Assembly (NCBI GenBank): GCA_023678885.1
Contig: CM042996.1
Span: forward strand, 6,382,602 to 6,446,601
Length of the DNA stretch: 64,000 nucleotides
From: Pogostemon cablin
Taxonomy: Eukaryota > Streptophyta > Magnoliopsida > Lamiales > Lamiaceae
Direction: 5' to 3'
The notes under the pieces are model-generated. The model was given only the letters and a program-made list of their open reading frames with translations. It had not been told where the DNA came from and made no database searches. Below, in pieces: positions 11,901 to 22,881 of the stretch. Within the stretch, counting starts at the first letter, position 1, and every line of letters begins with the position of its first letter. Position numbers and translations under genes: made by a program.

Positions 11901-12810
11901 ACTGCAATGGGTTGTAAGAAAGGTCGAGTTTGCTCAAAGATTTCAAATTTGAGAACGATTCAGGAAGAGGGCCATTGAACAAACATGAAGGGGAAGACAG
12001 AATTTCTAGGCTCGACAGGCGGCCAATCTCCGGGGGAAACTCGCCGGAGAAATGGTTGTCGCCGATGTAAAGCTCCGACAGAGAGGAGAGTTTTCCAATC
12101 TCCGGCGGAATTCTTCCAGAAAGAGAGTTGTTTGAAACGTCGAATGAAGATATACTCTGAAGCTTTGAAAAGAGATTGGAAGGCAAAGAGCCCGTAAGGA
12201 AATTATTACCAAGAGCCAAAACCTGAAGCTGAGTCAAATTCCCCAAATGCGGAGGAACATTTCCGACGAGTGAGTTGCCAGAAAGATCGAGGGATTCGAG
12301 TTTCAGCAGGTTTCCCAACTTCGGGGGTATTTTTCCGGTGAAGAAATTAGGGCCGAGTCTGACAGTCTCCAAACGAGACAACTCACCGAGTTGGCTCGGT
12401 AACTCGCCGCTCAAGTGATTATCACCCAAGTCCAACACTTTCAGCCCTCTGAGTGAAGCAATTTCCGCAGAAATCTCTCCAAACAACTGATTCGACGAAA
12501 GATCCAACACAATGAGGGCAGTGAGAGAGAAGAGCGAGGCAGTGAGTGGACCCCTGAGTTGGGCAGTCAAAGTGTGAGTCGAAAGAACGAGCGAGGTAAC
12601 TCGTTCCTCGTTGCAAAACACACCCGTCCATTTGCAATGCGAAACGGAAGGACTCCATGAAACGAGTACTTCTGGGTTTTCCAAAGAACCCTTAAACGAC
12701 AGCAAACAATCCATGTCAGAGCTTTCAGATTTCCGCTCAGAGACAGCATTCAAGGCCATTAAACTGAGTTGACACAGAACGAAAAAGCAACGCAGTAACC
12801 CAAACGCCAT
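8905..12810 (-). CDS. EMS1: LRR receptor-like protein kinase, EMS1/EXS type
   Basis: Single uninterrupted frame of 1301 residues. A hydrophobic N-terminal stretch (residues about 5-21) acts as a signal peptide. It is followed by a Cys-paired LRR cap (SWSPSVSHCKWTGVFC), roughly thirty 24-residue LxxLxxNxLxGxIP repeats, and a closing Cys pair near LCGG..KCPFG. One membrane helix lies at about 936-957. The kinase domain (about 1015-1290) keeps the glycine loop GDGGFG (1030-1035), Lys1051, HRD Asp1149 and DFG Asp1167, so it should be catalytically competent. HRDIKASN is the RD-kinase form. In Arabidopsis EMS1/EXS binds the small protein TPD1 with SERK co-receptors at the plasma membrane and specifies anther tapetum. 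That function is inferred here from family resemblance. As I recall, the Arabidopsis protein is near 1190 residues, so this ectodomain appears longer. Met at 12810 is the only start that leaves a signal peptide. Codon use and GC are clearly higher than the flanks. Confidence 0.9.
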   Translation of the reverse strand: MAFGLLRCFFVLCQLSLMALNAVSERKSESSDMDCLLSFKGSLENPEVLVSWSPSVSHCKWTGVFCNEERVTSLVLSTHTLTAQLRGPLTASLFSLTALIVLDLSSNQLFGEISAEIASLRGLKVLDLGDNHLSGELPSQLGELSRLETVRLGPNFFTGKIPPKLGNLLKLESLDLSGNSLVGNVPPHLGNLTQLQVLALGNNFLTGSLPSNLFSKLQSISSFDVSNNSLSGRIPPEIGKLSSLSELYIGDNHFSGEFPPEIGRLSSLEILSSPSCLFNGPLPESFSNLKSLSKLDLSYNPLQCSIPKIIGELRNLTVLNLVYSELNGSIPSEIGKCTNLQVLLLSFNSLSGVLPEELSELSLMTCSAEKNQLSGPLPSWFGKWKQIDSILLSNNRFSGRIPPEIGNCSLLSHISLGSNLLSGEIPRELCNAVSLSEVELGHNFLTGGIDETFKKCRNLTQLVLLDNHLVGSIPEYFSELPLIALELDSNNFTGSIPVNLWSSGYLIEFSAGDNQLEGSLPVEIGNATSLQSILLSNNRITGSIPEEIGRLQFLSVLYLNSNFLEGSIPIGLGNCTALTTLDLGNNNLHGSIPGEVADLPQLQCLVFSYNNLSGEIPSRSSKYFQQVSTIPDSSFIQHHGVYDLSYNRLSGAIPDELGSCVVVVDLLLSNNLLSGEIPPSLARLSNLTTLDLSWNLLTGPIPTDLGDSNKLQGLYLGNNQLTGSIPESFGRMSALVKLNLSSNMLSGSIPASIGNVNGLTHLDLSSNMLSNELPGSLSGIVNLVGFYAQQNSLSGHIDELFKDSEVWRVEIVNLSSNSLSGNLPRSLGNMSYLTVLDLHGNAFSGGLPSELGNLAQLQYLDVSGNALGGGIPDEVCGLADLLFLNLSENKLQGPIPGNGICLNLSEALVAGNKALCGGIVGVKCPFGRKSPLLNVWGLASVVVGSILITLSVVIVLRIWVNRSNRNDPEDGSDSTRLNGLDDQNLYFLSSSRSKEPLSINIAMFELPLLKLTLVDVLEATNNFCKANIIGDGGFGTVYKAALPDGKTVAVKKLSQAKTQGQREFLAEMQTLGKVKHRNLVSLLGYCSYCEEKVLVYEYMANGSLDDWLRNRPGTLPVLDWKKRLKIALGAARGLAFLHHGFIPHIIHRDIKASNILLNDEFEPKVADFGLARLISACETHVSTDIAGTFGYIPPEYGQSWKSTTRGDVYSFGVILLELVTGKEPTGPDFKDIEGGNLVGWVLLNIKKGNAVDVLDPSILDADSKQRMLKTLQIAVICLSENPVNRPTMLHVLKFLNGIQDE

Positions 12811-12890
12811 TGTTAATACTATGAAGAAGAATCAAGAGAAGAAAACAGAAAAGGTTAGGGATGAATTATTTGGGAAGCAATGGCAAAGCA

Positions 12891-12897
12891 TATTATA
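12891..12897 (-). promoter_or_regulatory. Possible TATA box of the receptor-kinase gene
   Basis: On the minus strand TATAATA lies about 85 nt upstream of the start codon and just after a TCTCTCTCC pyrimidine stretch. Spacing would give a short 5' leader of about 50 nt. This is positional inference only. Confidence 0.3.
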
Positions 12898-12899
12898 CG

Positions 12900-13364
12900 G
12901 AGAGAGAATCTGCAGTGATTTTCTTGAAAGTTGAAAGCAGTGGTTTGAGTGTAAAGAGAGAGAAGGGGAAGATGTACAGTTTGTTGGGAACACGCTGAGA
13001 GTGGTGACTGTCATTTTGTACAAAACAACTACTACAGATATTCGAAAAGTTGCTTATTTTAAGAAAAGATTAATATCAAAATTTTAGTTTTTTATTTTTT
13101 TGGGCCAAAGTTTAATATTCGGCTGCATTTATTTGGTAACTAAAATATTTGTCTTTGTTGAGTGGGGACTTGGGGAAAAGATTACATGCAGCAGAATTGA
13201 ACGTGGAAAAACGTCGTCGTTCCTCATGTGTTGGGGAGGGGGGAGGGGGTGGGACTGCGGGGCGGTCTAAGTGAGGCACTTGGAAAAGAATATGAAAATG
13301 TAAATGTAATTGGTGAGTCAACCCACACGCTTTACGGGTGATATTGTTGTAATTTGATTAGTAG
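12900..13364. other. 5' flank of the receptor-kinase gene
   Basis: Upstream DNA of moderate GC. It has a G-rich run near 13233-13262 (GGGGAGGGGGGAGGGGGTGG) and no second gene. It is likely promoter territory, but no specific operator could be identified. Minus-strand frames of 63 and 69 residues here lack any protein signature. Confidence 0.4.
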
Positions 13365-13590
13365 TCACTCCATTCCTATACATGAGTCTCATTTTAATAT
13401 TTTGATTGTCCACCAATAGGATCTCATTTTTTTTAGACACATAGGATCTATCCACACCCACTAATACAATTAAAATATGGGGTCCACACACCCATTAATA
13501 CAACTACTCACTACATATTAAATAATAATATTCATTAATCCACGTACCTAAAAGCAAATGAGACTCTTACCAAGGCACAGAGAGAGTATT
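13365..13590. mobile_element. Stowaway-like MITE
   Basis: The left end CACTCCATTCCTATACATGA and the right end (GAGACTCTTACCAAGG, then AGAGAGAGTA) form an imperfect inverted pair. The internal inverted phrases GAGTCTCATTTTA / AAATGAGACTC support this. It lies about 550 bp upstream of the receptor-kinase start. Confidence 0.5.
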
Positions 13591-13722
13591 TCAAATAGTT
13601 TGTCACTTTCTATTTTTCTTTGTTTATTATACCTATGAAGAATATACTTGTTTATTACTCACCCCTCTTTAACTTAATCTTCACAATAAACATGAAGTTC
13701 AGATTTTTCTTTACATATAATG

Positions 13723-14442
13723 TACTCCCTCCATCTTGGTGATTTGCGCACGTATTCTAGTATGCGGAAATTAAGAAAAATTAATTTTTTATATACAAAA
13801 ATGTACAAAGTTATTGGAATATGTGTAAAAAGTAATTATTTTAAATAGGAAAAATTACTCATAAGTACACATTTTTACCCTAAATTACTATGAGATACAA
13901 TGAGTTCAAATAATTACTCTTACATGCAAAATATTGAAGTAAAATACCAAATATAATCTTATAATCACATACACTTTTAAACCACAAACCCTTAATTCCT
14001 CACTCACCCACCCACTGCCGGATCACCGTCGCCGAACCTTGGCCGCACCGCCGCCGACATGAAAATTAATTAATATTATGAAAATTCCTTATTAAACTTA
14101 AAATGTGAAAAAAAATTCAAAGCAAAATGTGCAAAAACAAAATTGTGCAAAACAAATTGTGCAAACACATAGGTATCTATAGTATAACAATTATAATTGT
14201 GTATTTATGAGTATTAGTTCTTTGAGTCATGTAGTTTATAACAATTATGCATTATTTTATGTATTCCATAGTAAGTGATCATTTTAAATAATTTAATGAA
14301 AAAAAAGTGTGTAAAGTTATTGGAATGTGTGTAAAAAGTTAGTAGTATTGTAATGTAATTTATCCAATTTTAGAAATGTGCATAAGTATTGGGACGGATC
14401 GAAAAAGAAAGTGTGCAGTAATTATTGGGAATGAGGAAGTAA
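13723..14442. mobile_element. Stowaway-like MITE split by a Mutator-type MITE
   Basis: The left end is TA then CTCCCTCCATCTTGGTGATT. The right end is CAGTAATTATTGGGAATGAG then GAAGTA, its diverged inverse. The 434-bp element at 13847-14280 plus one 9-bp target copy sits inside, leaving about 277 bp of host element. The phrase AAAGTTATTGGAAT occurs on both sides of the insertion. Confidence 0.5.
13847..14280. mobile_element. Mutator-like (MULE) MITE, copy 1
   Basis: Flanked by perfect 9-bp direct repeats ATTTTAAAT (13838-13846 and 14281-14289), the duplication length typical of Mutator-like elements. The ends are inverted: AAATTACTCATAAGTAC on the left against GTATTCCATAGTAAGTG on the right. 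A GC-rich centre (about 14010-14060, CCGCCGCCGAC) lies next to a stretch repeating 'gtgcaaa'. It matches the element at 54832-55334 in opposite orientation, including the phrases ATACACTTTTAAACCACAAA and TACCAAATATAA. No transposase. Confidence 0.8.
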
Positions 14443-14840
14443 TATTTTTAGATATTAAATAAATATATAAAATATATTAAATAAGAGTGATAAATTTGTA
14501 ATTATAATATAAAAAATGTAAAATTTAACTTGAACAGAATATATATGTACTTTTGGGTTTTATAAGATAAATTTTGATTATGCCAAATCAATGTGGAAAG
14601 AAATACGGGTAATATGTATAAAAGTATACTAATGTGCGATATAAGAGATAGGGAAAATGAGTATTACTTGAGAAAATTAAATATATAAAAAGTGGGTGGA
14701 TTAAGGGTTAATAAAGTTTGTGCGCTTATACAGAGATATGATTTTGAAAATTTGGATATAGATTTTAAAAATTAAAAATTAGTTTTTATAACTAAAAATA
14801 GTATGTTTATTTTAGGTTTATTCTTTCTAAGTATACCCTT
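14443..14840. other. AT-rich intergenic DNA, no gene seen
   Basis: Spacer with no supported feature. Confidence 0.5.
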
Positions 14841-15300
<460 letters not shown>

Positions 15301-15332
15301 ACATTCTCGCGTAATAATCGGATGAATTATTA

Positions 15333-15660
15333 TAACCAATCAAAAAATATAATTAAAGATAATATTTAATTTATAGATATACATAATTTAAATATATACA
15401 TGAATAATAATGATAATAATAATAATAATAAAAGTAATATTACTAACCAATCAAAAAATATGATTAAAGGTTGTATTTAATTTGAAGATATACATGAATA
15501 ATAATAATAATAATAATAATATATAATAAGTTGGATATATTTTGTTGATTATCTATTCCTAATTAATAAAAAAGTATGATTAAGTAGTATTTAATTTATA
15601 GATATATATGATTTAAAGATATGCATGAATAATAATAATAATAATAATAATAAATTAAAA
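15333..15660. repeat. Tandem repeat with (AAT)n tracts
   Basis: A unit of about 120 bp, starting near AACCAATCAAAAAATAT and ending in TACATGAATAATAATAATAA, is repeated about three times with diverged starts. Each unit ends in an AAT microsatellite. Confidence 0.6.
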
Positions 15661-17930
15661 GTAGAAAGATTATACATATATCTTATTATATATGAGTTGG
15701 TACTTGATTTACCATAAAATTTAACCTTATTAGATCAAAAAAATAGAACAGACCTAGAATAACAATGAGTTGGTCTCTTGTGCCACGTGCCACACCGCGC
15801 GCAATTACAATTTAGTATTAAAGGTATACCCTTTAATATACCCTTTAATATTAAATTGTAAAGGTGCACAGTGTGCTTCGGGGGCACACAAGTTTTTGCC
15901 TAACAATATTTATAATTTATTAAATCTTAAATCTTAAACCTAAACTCAAATTAAACATCATATTATTTTAGGAATTAATAATAACATGTTAATATTGAAT
16001 GAAATACAAGTTAGGAGGTGCTTGGTTAGAGTATTGGGTGAGGTTAATAAAAATAAAATTATATTGATTCTTATTGTTAATATTTGTTTGATCGAAAATT
16101 AAAAATTCTCAATCAATCATATTGATTTAATAACTACTCATAAATCACTTTTAATTTTATTGTGATTAACATCTTTAATTATATTCATAAGCAAACGCCT
16201 CCTTATTATTGGTGGTCCATGCGTCTAACTATTGGATTAGATCAAGGGGATGAGTTGCATGAATAAATAAAATAAAGCTTCGTTTATGTGAAATAAAGTT
16301 TAAACCTGCATCTTTTATTTATAAATTTAACAAGCAATTGTAATTTTTAATAGCTCATAAAAAATACATGTAAAACAAATCATGAACCACAACATTAAAA
16401 TATTACTTGAATTATAATAGAAAAATAAGAATTTACGTTAAAAATTAACAATAAACTCTAAACATAAACATTAATCATAGTAATAAAATAGACAGTCACA
16501 CAAGCCATTTAAGTGTATATCTATAGTTGACAAAATCCATTGTAAAACGTTGTTTATATGCCATAATATATAAAAGTATGTTTGTTATATAAATATATAA
16601 CAGCAAACATATTTTACTTATATAATAAGTATATTTTAATGATATATCAATTACAATTCGTAATATATATTTATCTTACAAGAGAATGGTTCAATATAAT
16701 TTGGTGTTAGAAATATTTTATGCAAAAATGCAAATATGCATATTTCTTTATAGCCCATCCCAAAATAATTTATGCCAAAAAAAATAAAACAACTCACAAT
16801 ATCAATATTACAAAATTAAATTACTCAAAATACATTCTTATATTAAACCAAAAAAATATTTTTTAGAAAATTGATACTATTTAATTTAAATTATTTTATA
16901 ATTAATTAATGAATATGATGAATAAAAAATTATGCGTGATATTTTAAATAAAAAAGTAATAGAAAAATAATTTTGTAAGCGGTCTAATTTGTTTGTTTGG
17001 ACTATCATTTATGATATTAAATTGTATTAATTAATACCGTTTGCTTAATAATTAAGAACGTGTGTTTGTTGGATTTCATGTCAATAGTAAATGATAAATA
17101 AACACAAGCTTCATGCTCGGTTTCACTATTTTTAATTTTTTATATAATTATTATTTTCATCAAAAATAAAATTTATATTAAAAATATTATTACTTTTTAA
17201 TTATATTACCAATTATATATGAAATAATTTAATGCACCAATACCACTTTTAAATTTTTAATTAATTTAAGTATAACTTTTTATTCATATGTTATATTTTT
17301 TATTTGTTTCATAAAACTTTTTTTGTAATTTCCATGAATTGATTTCACACTGTACGAAATACCTGGTTATAGGCAAGTCGGTAAAGTGCGCCGACACTCT
17401 CCGTTGAAAACAAGCGGCTCAATACTGATACACCAAAAAACAATTTGAGAACAGAAAGCTATTGCTATTCTTGGGAACATAGGAAATAAAAGAAGTCGGG
17501 TCTGGCAAGTCTTTTCCATAAATAAGATAGTGAAATTAATTCATCATGCATCTTTATTTTATAAAATTACTCTTTAGCAAATTAAACATTATTCTTTAAA
17601 AATGAATTATTAGTCTTTTTAATAAAAAATATTACCCACATTTACACAAATATAAAGAATTATATCATATCAAAATTAGAGAGGTAATACTTTTTCATTC
17701 ACGAAAATATTAATTTATCTCTCTAAAAATATTATTTATATATTAAAGAATAATTTTGATAAAACTAAGATATAATGCGAATTCCATTTGGTTCGGCAAT
17801 AAATAAAGAGTAGTAAAAAATAAAGAAAAATAAGAAGTTAAAAGAGAACGCAGAAGAATAATAGAGGAATAGTAATCACAATCGCGAGCTTTGAATTAAA
17901 GTAATTTTACCCAACTCCAATTTATAAGGT
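15661..17930. other. AT-rich intergenic DNA, no gene seen
   Basis: 2.3 kb without a supported gene. Near 15822-15900 a phrase (AAAGGTATACCCTTTAATAT, then GGGGCACACAAGTTTTTG) is partly shared with 50380-50530. A short higher-GC island at 17365-17430 (GGCAAGTCGGTAAAGTGCGC) stands out from its surroundings, but I could not assign it. Confidence 0.45.
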
Positions 17931-18525
17931 CATCCCCAGCAGTTTGTACCATTTTGCAGCACTTTCAGCATAAAATAGTGTGAAAATAGTAATTAATTTC
18001 CAACAGTTTGCACTACTTTTACCATTAAAAAATAAAAAAAATTATTTAATCTTTATTTAATTTTTTTCCTACATAATTAAAATTATTATACATTTAATTT
18101 TGATATATTTATCTTTAATTTAAACAAAATAAATCTATCTTAAATATTTAAAAGATATTTATTAATTAATAAAACACTTGAAAATTAAATTACAATATGA
18201 TCAATAACTTAATAAATAACTATTCTTCTAAATTTAAATATTAATATTAATTTAAATAACTATCTTAAACACTTGCGTCATAATTATTAATATTAATTTA
18301 AATACTTTAACAATAAAATATGAATATATATTTATGTCATTATATTAAGATTAAAACAGGATTAAAAAAAAAAAAGTGTCAAAGTTGGGACGGCATCAAC
18401 ACAATAAATTGGGGTGGATTTAGCAACCAACACAAAAATACCGTCCCATTTGCCGAGCTGCTGGAGAAAGAAATTGACGGCGAAAGTGGAATCTACCTAT
18501 TTTGCAAAGCTGCTGGAGTTGAGCT
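17931..18525. mobile_element. Possible MITE with CCCAGCAG / CTGCTGGAG ends
   Basis: The left end is CATCCCCAGCAGTTTG and the right end is CAAAGCTGCTGGAGTTG, an imperfect inverted pair around an AT-rich core. A second GCTGCTGGAG lies at about 18460. The 82-residue frame at 18320-18568 falls inside and has no recognisable domain. Confidence 0.35.
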
Positions 18526-18929
18526 AATAGTGAGAAGTACATCAGCCACAAATGAAACTAGTCATTAAACAAACTTAATTTTATCATAAAATTCATCTTT
18601 GCATATTAAAAAAAATTTAAAAAAAATCAACATCATGAAATGATACACTACAAGAAGATGTTTGAATTTCCAAAAATAAAAATAAAAATGCAGTTTTAAT
18701 AGAGTTGAACATTCTTTCTATTCAAAGATCTATATAAGACAATTAAAATTTTGAAATTTCCCATCATTCAAATAAACAAAATTCCAGAATGTAGATATGT
18801 GACAATGAAGAGGAATACTGAAGAATTGTGCAGTGTAAACTTAAAAGCAAACACAAACGTCACGTTTATGTTGGATTTAAGTTGGAATTAAGATGGAACA
18901 AATCGATGTAGCTAGTATACAATACAAAG
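18526..18929. other. AT-rich intergenic DNA, no gene seen
   Basis: Spacer with no supported feature. It may contain decayed upstream sequence of the LINE fragment that follows. Confidence 0.4.
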
Positions 18930-19710
18930 GCAACTTATGAATGGATTTTAATGAATAAGGCGGGGACTTTTAAAGTGAAAAAAGAGGAGTTCAACTTGAT
19001 TTGAAATCCTTATTCTCCAATTAAAATTCAGGTGCATGCTTGGCGTGTTTTGAGGGAACGCATTGCTATAATAAGTTTAACTTGATTTGGAATCCTTATT
19101 CTCCAATGAAAATTTGGATTCATGCTTGGCGTGTTTTGAGGAAACACATTCCTATAACGACCATGCTTGTTCGATGAAAAACATTACATTTCAATGTGAG
19201 CATTTCATATCCTTCATGTGGTTTGGAACTAAAAATGGTATGTCATATTTTATTTGAATGTTCATTTGCTCACAACTTTTGCATGCATATTTTCAAATAG
19301 ATTGGAATATCAACGATTATTTTCTCGAATCCCTCAACGAACTTATTACATTTTAGTATGATCTCGAGAGGGAACAAATGAAAGAAGATTGATGTTTGTA
19401 GTTGGGAATGTTTTATTTGATCAATATGGAAAACTATGAATGTTATTGTGTACCGAAATGAAAAGGTTGCAATATGTTATTTTTTTGAGTTGAATTCGGA
19501 TGAAGGAGGTATCAATTGATCAATATGCTTTTAAAAGTCGAGAATATATGATCCTAGATCAGTTCTTCACTGTTGAATCGAATGTGTTATAATAAAATTG
19601 TATCTTGGAAAATTTATCAAGGAGATTTGAAAGTGTAATATTTCTGGTATCCTTGTACCCATTTTGAAAATCTTATTAAAAACTTATTTGTTGTTATAAA
19701 AAAAAACTTA
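18930..19710 (+). pseudogene. LINE 3' end: RT zinc-binding (zf-RVT) remnant
   Basis: Translation in shifting frames gives the pattern of the zinc-binding domain that closes plant LINE reverse transcriptases: IWIHAWRVLRKHIPI, then PSCGLE and CHILFECSFAHNF, then SIWKTMNVIVYRNE. Stops and frameshifts interrupt it. A local duplication occurs: the coding phrase with CTTATTCTCCAAT and CATGCTTGGCGTGTTTTGAG is present at about 18992-19060 and again at about 19077-19140. The element ends in TTGTTGTTATAAAAAAAAA, an A-rich tail as expected for a LINE 3' terminus. The 5' part is absent, the usual result of truncated target-primed insertion. Confidence 0.7.
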
Positions 19711-20357
19711 GTTGGATTTAATAAATCTAATAAATAATATTAATCTATATTTGTTTTAAGGATTTAAATAGAGAAGATTTTAATATTATGTCAAATAAAT
19801 GTGTAAGAGTAAGGATTGATGTGTGTGTGTGAAGGATGTAATGTGTGTAGGAGATAGTTGGATTTACATAACATGGTTTTACTAAACTCTAACTAAAATA
19901 AAGAATAAATTATACTCAATCTTAAATTTAGAAGAAGAAAAAAAATCATAAACGTACACGGCCTCAAAGATTTAGCACTGTTCTTTTTGGAGCACATACT
20001 CGTTTAATTATTTTCAGTTGAGAATCTTTATGATTTAATTACATTTTTTCCATTCGGAAGTGAAGAGGGTTGGATCCTAGCATATCATTTGAAGAAATTT
20101 GGAACTTGACACTAAAATTTGCTTCTATTACATGATTATTATAAATGATTTGGAATCAGCTTGCAAAACATACATTGGAAAAAATGTAGTTCCAAAAGAG
20201 GTCAGACCCAAATTTGTAATTCAAGTGGAGTTACCTTCTTGAAAAAAAGAAGAGGAGGCAGAAAGATTACACCATCTTCTTCGAACTATTGTAACTCTTG
20301 TGTTTTGTATTGATTCACTTATTTACTGCTTGTATGCAGTGTGCACACACAAACACA
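19711..20357. other. AT-rich intergenic DNA, no gene seen
   Basis: No supported feature. Confidence 0.5.
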
Positions 20358-20622
20358 TATTCCCTCCATCTCACAAAGATTGTTACATTTTATAAATTAG
20401 GGCTTCTAACAATTATTATTATACTTTCCTCTTTGTTAGATAGAGTCCACACAAAATAATTAATATATTTTCATAGGCCATATACAACAATAATGCAATC
20501 ATCCATTATATGGTGTATTAAAATATTATATCTATCAACTCACAACACAATAAAATACTTTATATTTCTAAATTTTCATTCAAATAGTAAATGTAACAAC
20601 ATTTATAGTACAGAGAGAGTAC
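20358..20622. mobile_element. Stowaway-like MITE
   Basis: The left end TCCCTCCATCTCACAAAGAT with TTGTTACATTT is matched by AAATGTAACAACATTTATAG with AGAGAGAGTA on the right. About 265 bp. Confidence 0.6.
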
Positions 20623-20730
20623 TTAGAAAATCATATATTTTTTTTTGCTATATATGTGGAACTTAAAGGCTTAAACACTTTTCTAAATCACTTTTAATCA
20701 CAAAAAGTTATTTCACAGCATTCAAAACAC

Positions 20731-21009
20731 TACTCTCTCCGCTAACACTTATTTTCATATTATTTATTTTCATATGTCTCATATTTATTTTCATCCTAAA
20801 AAAGGAAACTTCACATCAACCAATAGTCTAAATGTTATCTTAATTTCAAAAATATTACTCTCACCTAACACATATTATATATTTTATAATTTATTTATTT
20901 CCTAAAATATCATAATACCCATAATAGGTAAATAAAGTTTATCAAAAAATAATTTTTCTTAAACTCTATATTTACAATTTCGGTGCAAATAAGTTAGGGA
21001 TGGAGGTAC
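20731..21009. mobile_element. Stowaway-like MITE
   Basis: The left end is TACTCTCTCCGCTAACACTT and the right end is AAGTTAGGGATGGAGGTA, forming an inverted pair. About 280 bp, AT-rich core. Confidence 0.55.
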
Positions 21010-21648
21010 TAATTTTTACTTATGCTAAGTGTAAGTGATTCATAGCTTAGAAGTTATTCACCACCTTTACTTACTCTACACTAGAACAAAGCCAAATGTG
21101 AGTAGTCTAATTAATGACACTGTAGTAAATTTCCTACCCCAACAGTAAATCATACTGTAGCATTATCTTCAACGGTTTGTGAGTAAAAATTAAAAAGAAT
21201 GAAAACAAGAATACAAGATAATGTATATTCCACCGGATTTGATCGTTATATAATTACGCTTTTTAATACTTCTCTTTATTTCTCATATAGTATGATATGT
21301 TATCTTGATTTTTTAGATTTTAGAGCGCTTGTAGTGGTGTGTAAATTCTCGTGTTTTATTTTATGAATTTAATTTTCTTTTAGTGTGTTAAATTATGAAA
21401 TGAAATCATTTGATTATATATTTGGCCAGTTATTTATTCTGTTTATTTATTGAATTGAATTCTCCTGCAGCTATTATAGCCAAACCATCTTAGAAAGTGT
21501 GATTACACCCTATGGAAGAAAGATTGTATCCTATTTGTATTAAGGGAAAATTAATATTCTTTCAACAATGTATTTTTATACTGTGTTGAAATAGTTATAA
21601 CTTTTGTTCAATTACAATTATAATTTCTTATTTGTTTGTCATATTATA
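21010..21648. other. AT-rich intergenic DNA, no gene seen
   Basis: No supported feature. Confidence 0.5.
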
Positions 21649-21878
21649 TACTCCCATCGTCATATGTAAAGTGTTACTTTGCTTTTTACACGTGAATTAA
21701 TGAGTATTATTATTTAATGTGTAGTAAGTAGTTGTATTAGTGAGTGTGTGAGCCTCATATTTTAATTGTATTAGTGAGTGTGTGAGACCTATGTGTGTAA
21801 AAAATGAAATGAAACTCTTTGAGTGAGACACTCAAAATGAAAAGAAAAATGGATCATTTAAAGGGGACGGACGGAGTA
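21649..21878. mobile_element. Stowaway-like MITE
   Basis: The left end is TACTCCCATCGTCATATGTA and the right end is GGGGACGGACGGAGTA. A local duplication of TTGTATTAGTGAGTGTGTGAG (21733 and 21767) lies inside. Confidence 0.6.
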
Positions 21879-22875
21879 TTTAAATAAAATAAAATTATTC
21901 AATATAAATACTATTAAATACACTTTATTTAAATAATGATAAATGGGAAACTTAAATTAAATAATTTATTATTTAATACTATAAGATCAAAAATACCAAT
22001 TATCATTTGCAACTAACTTTCTAGAAGTTCGTTTGCTTTTTCAATCCACCCACTAAAAGAGTATCCGAAGTACCTTAGAGTACACCTTCACTACAAATCA
22101 ATTCCATAATCCACCTTTTTTAAGTCTTCAACTAATTTCTCAATTTAGCAAAGCTACTTCGTAAATGAGTAGAATTTTTAGATTTCCAAATGATTCAAAC
22201 AATAGATTGTCAAAAAGTAATTGCATTCGGTCTTCTTTTTTCCTTCTTGATAAGTTACATATAGCAATTAAATTTGAACCTGAATTTGAATGCAAATAGT
22301 AAAGATTCTTATCCAATCGAAGCAAGTCATCCATACCTTATAAGAAACTTCACATTCGAAAAAAGATTTATCTTCCGATTTCTTCATTTTCATTACAGAA
22401 AACACACTTTAGGTTGTTATTTAGATTCAAAATGTTCCTCATTTGCAAATTCATTTTTATTGGTAGTCGGTCCCATAACAGCCTCCAAAAACGAACTATT
22501 ATCTTTAAAAATATAAACTTATTTCATATAACTTTGAAACATCTCTCCTTCTCCATCTCAATATTAAATATAAATCCACTGAGTTTTTGACATAATATTA
22601 TAGGTATCCCTAATGCAATAGTATGCTTATGCTGCTCAATTCCTTTTATACATCTTTCATTTCTTTTTTTATTATTACACTATTCAGTTAAGACACTTGA
22701 GTATATTAAAATTATCAATTTTCTCTCAAATAGTTAATCTCTTCTCCATTTCCATGTCCGTTTACATGTACTCCCTTCTCGTCTCCCCATCTCATAGACT
22801 CTCTTTTCTTTATTCAGACTAAGATGAAAAAGTTTAGGAGATTTCTCTTTTAGCACTTCTCCTCCAACCTACAAT
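21879..22875. other. AT-rich intergenic DNA 5' of the nested retroelements
   Basis: Small overlapping frames at 22140-22516 lack domain signatures. No supported gene. Confidence 0.45.
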
Positions 22876-22881
22876 ATCTTC
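22876..22881. repeat. Target-site duplication of copia element 1 (left)
   Basis: ATCTTC here matches ATCTTC at 44826-44831 directly after the 3' LTR. Copia integrase usually makes 5 bp, so one base may match by chance. Confidence 0.65.

Noticed and set aside
8933..12749. Several plus-strand and alternative minus-strand frames within the receptor-kinase gene
   Set aside because: Shadows of the 1301-residue frame, which has unambiguous LRR and kinase motifs.
17365..17430. Higher-GC island as an RNA gene or SINE head
   Set aside because: No convincing A/B box pair, hairpin series or tail; left unassigned.
18320..18568. 82-residue frame
   Set aside because: Lies within a probable MITE and matches no family I know.
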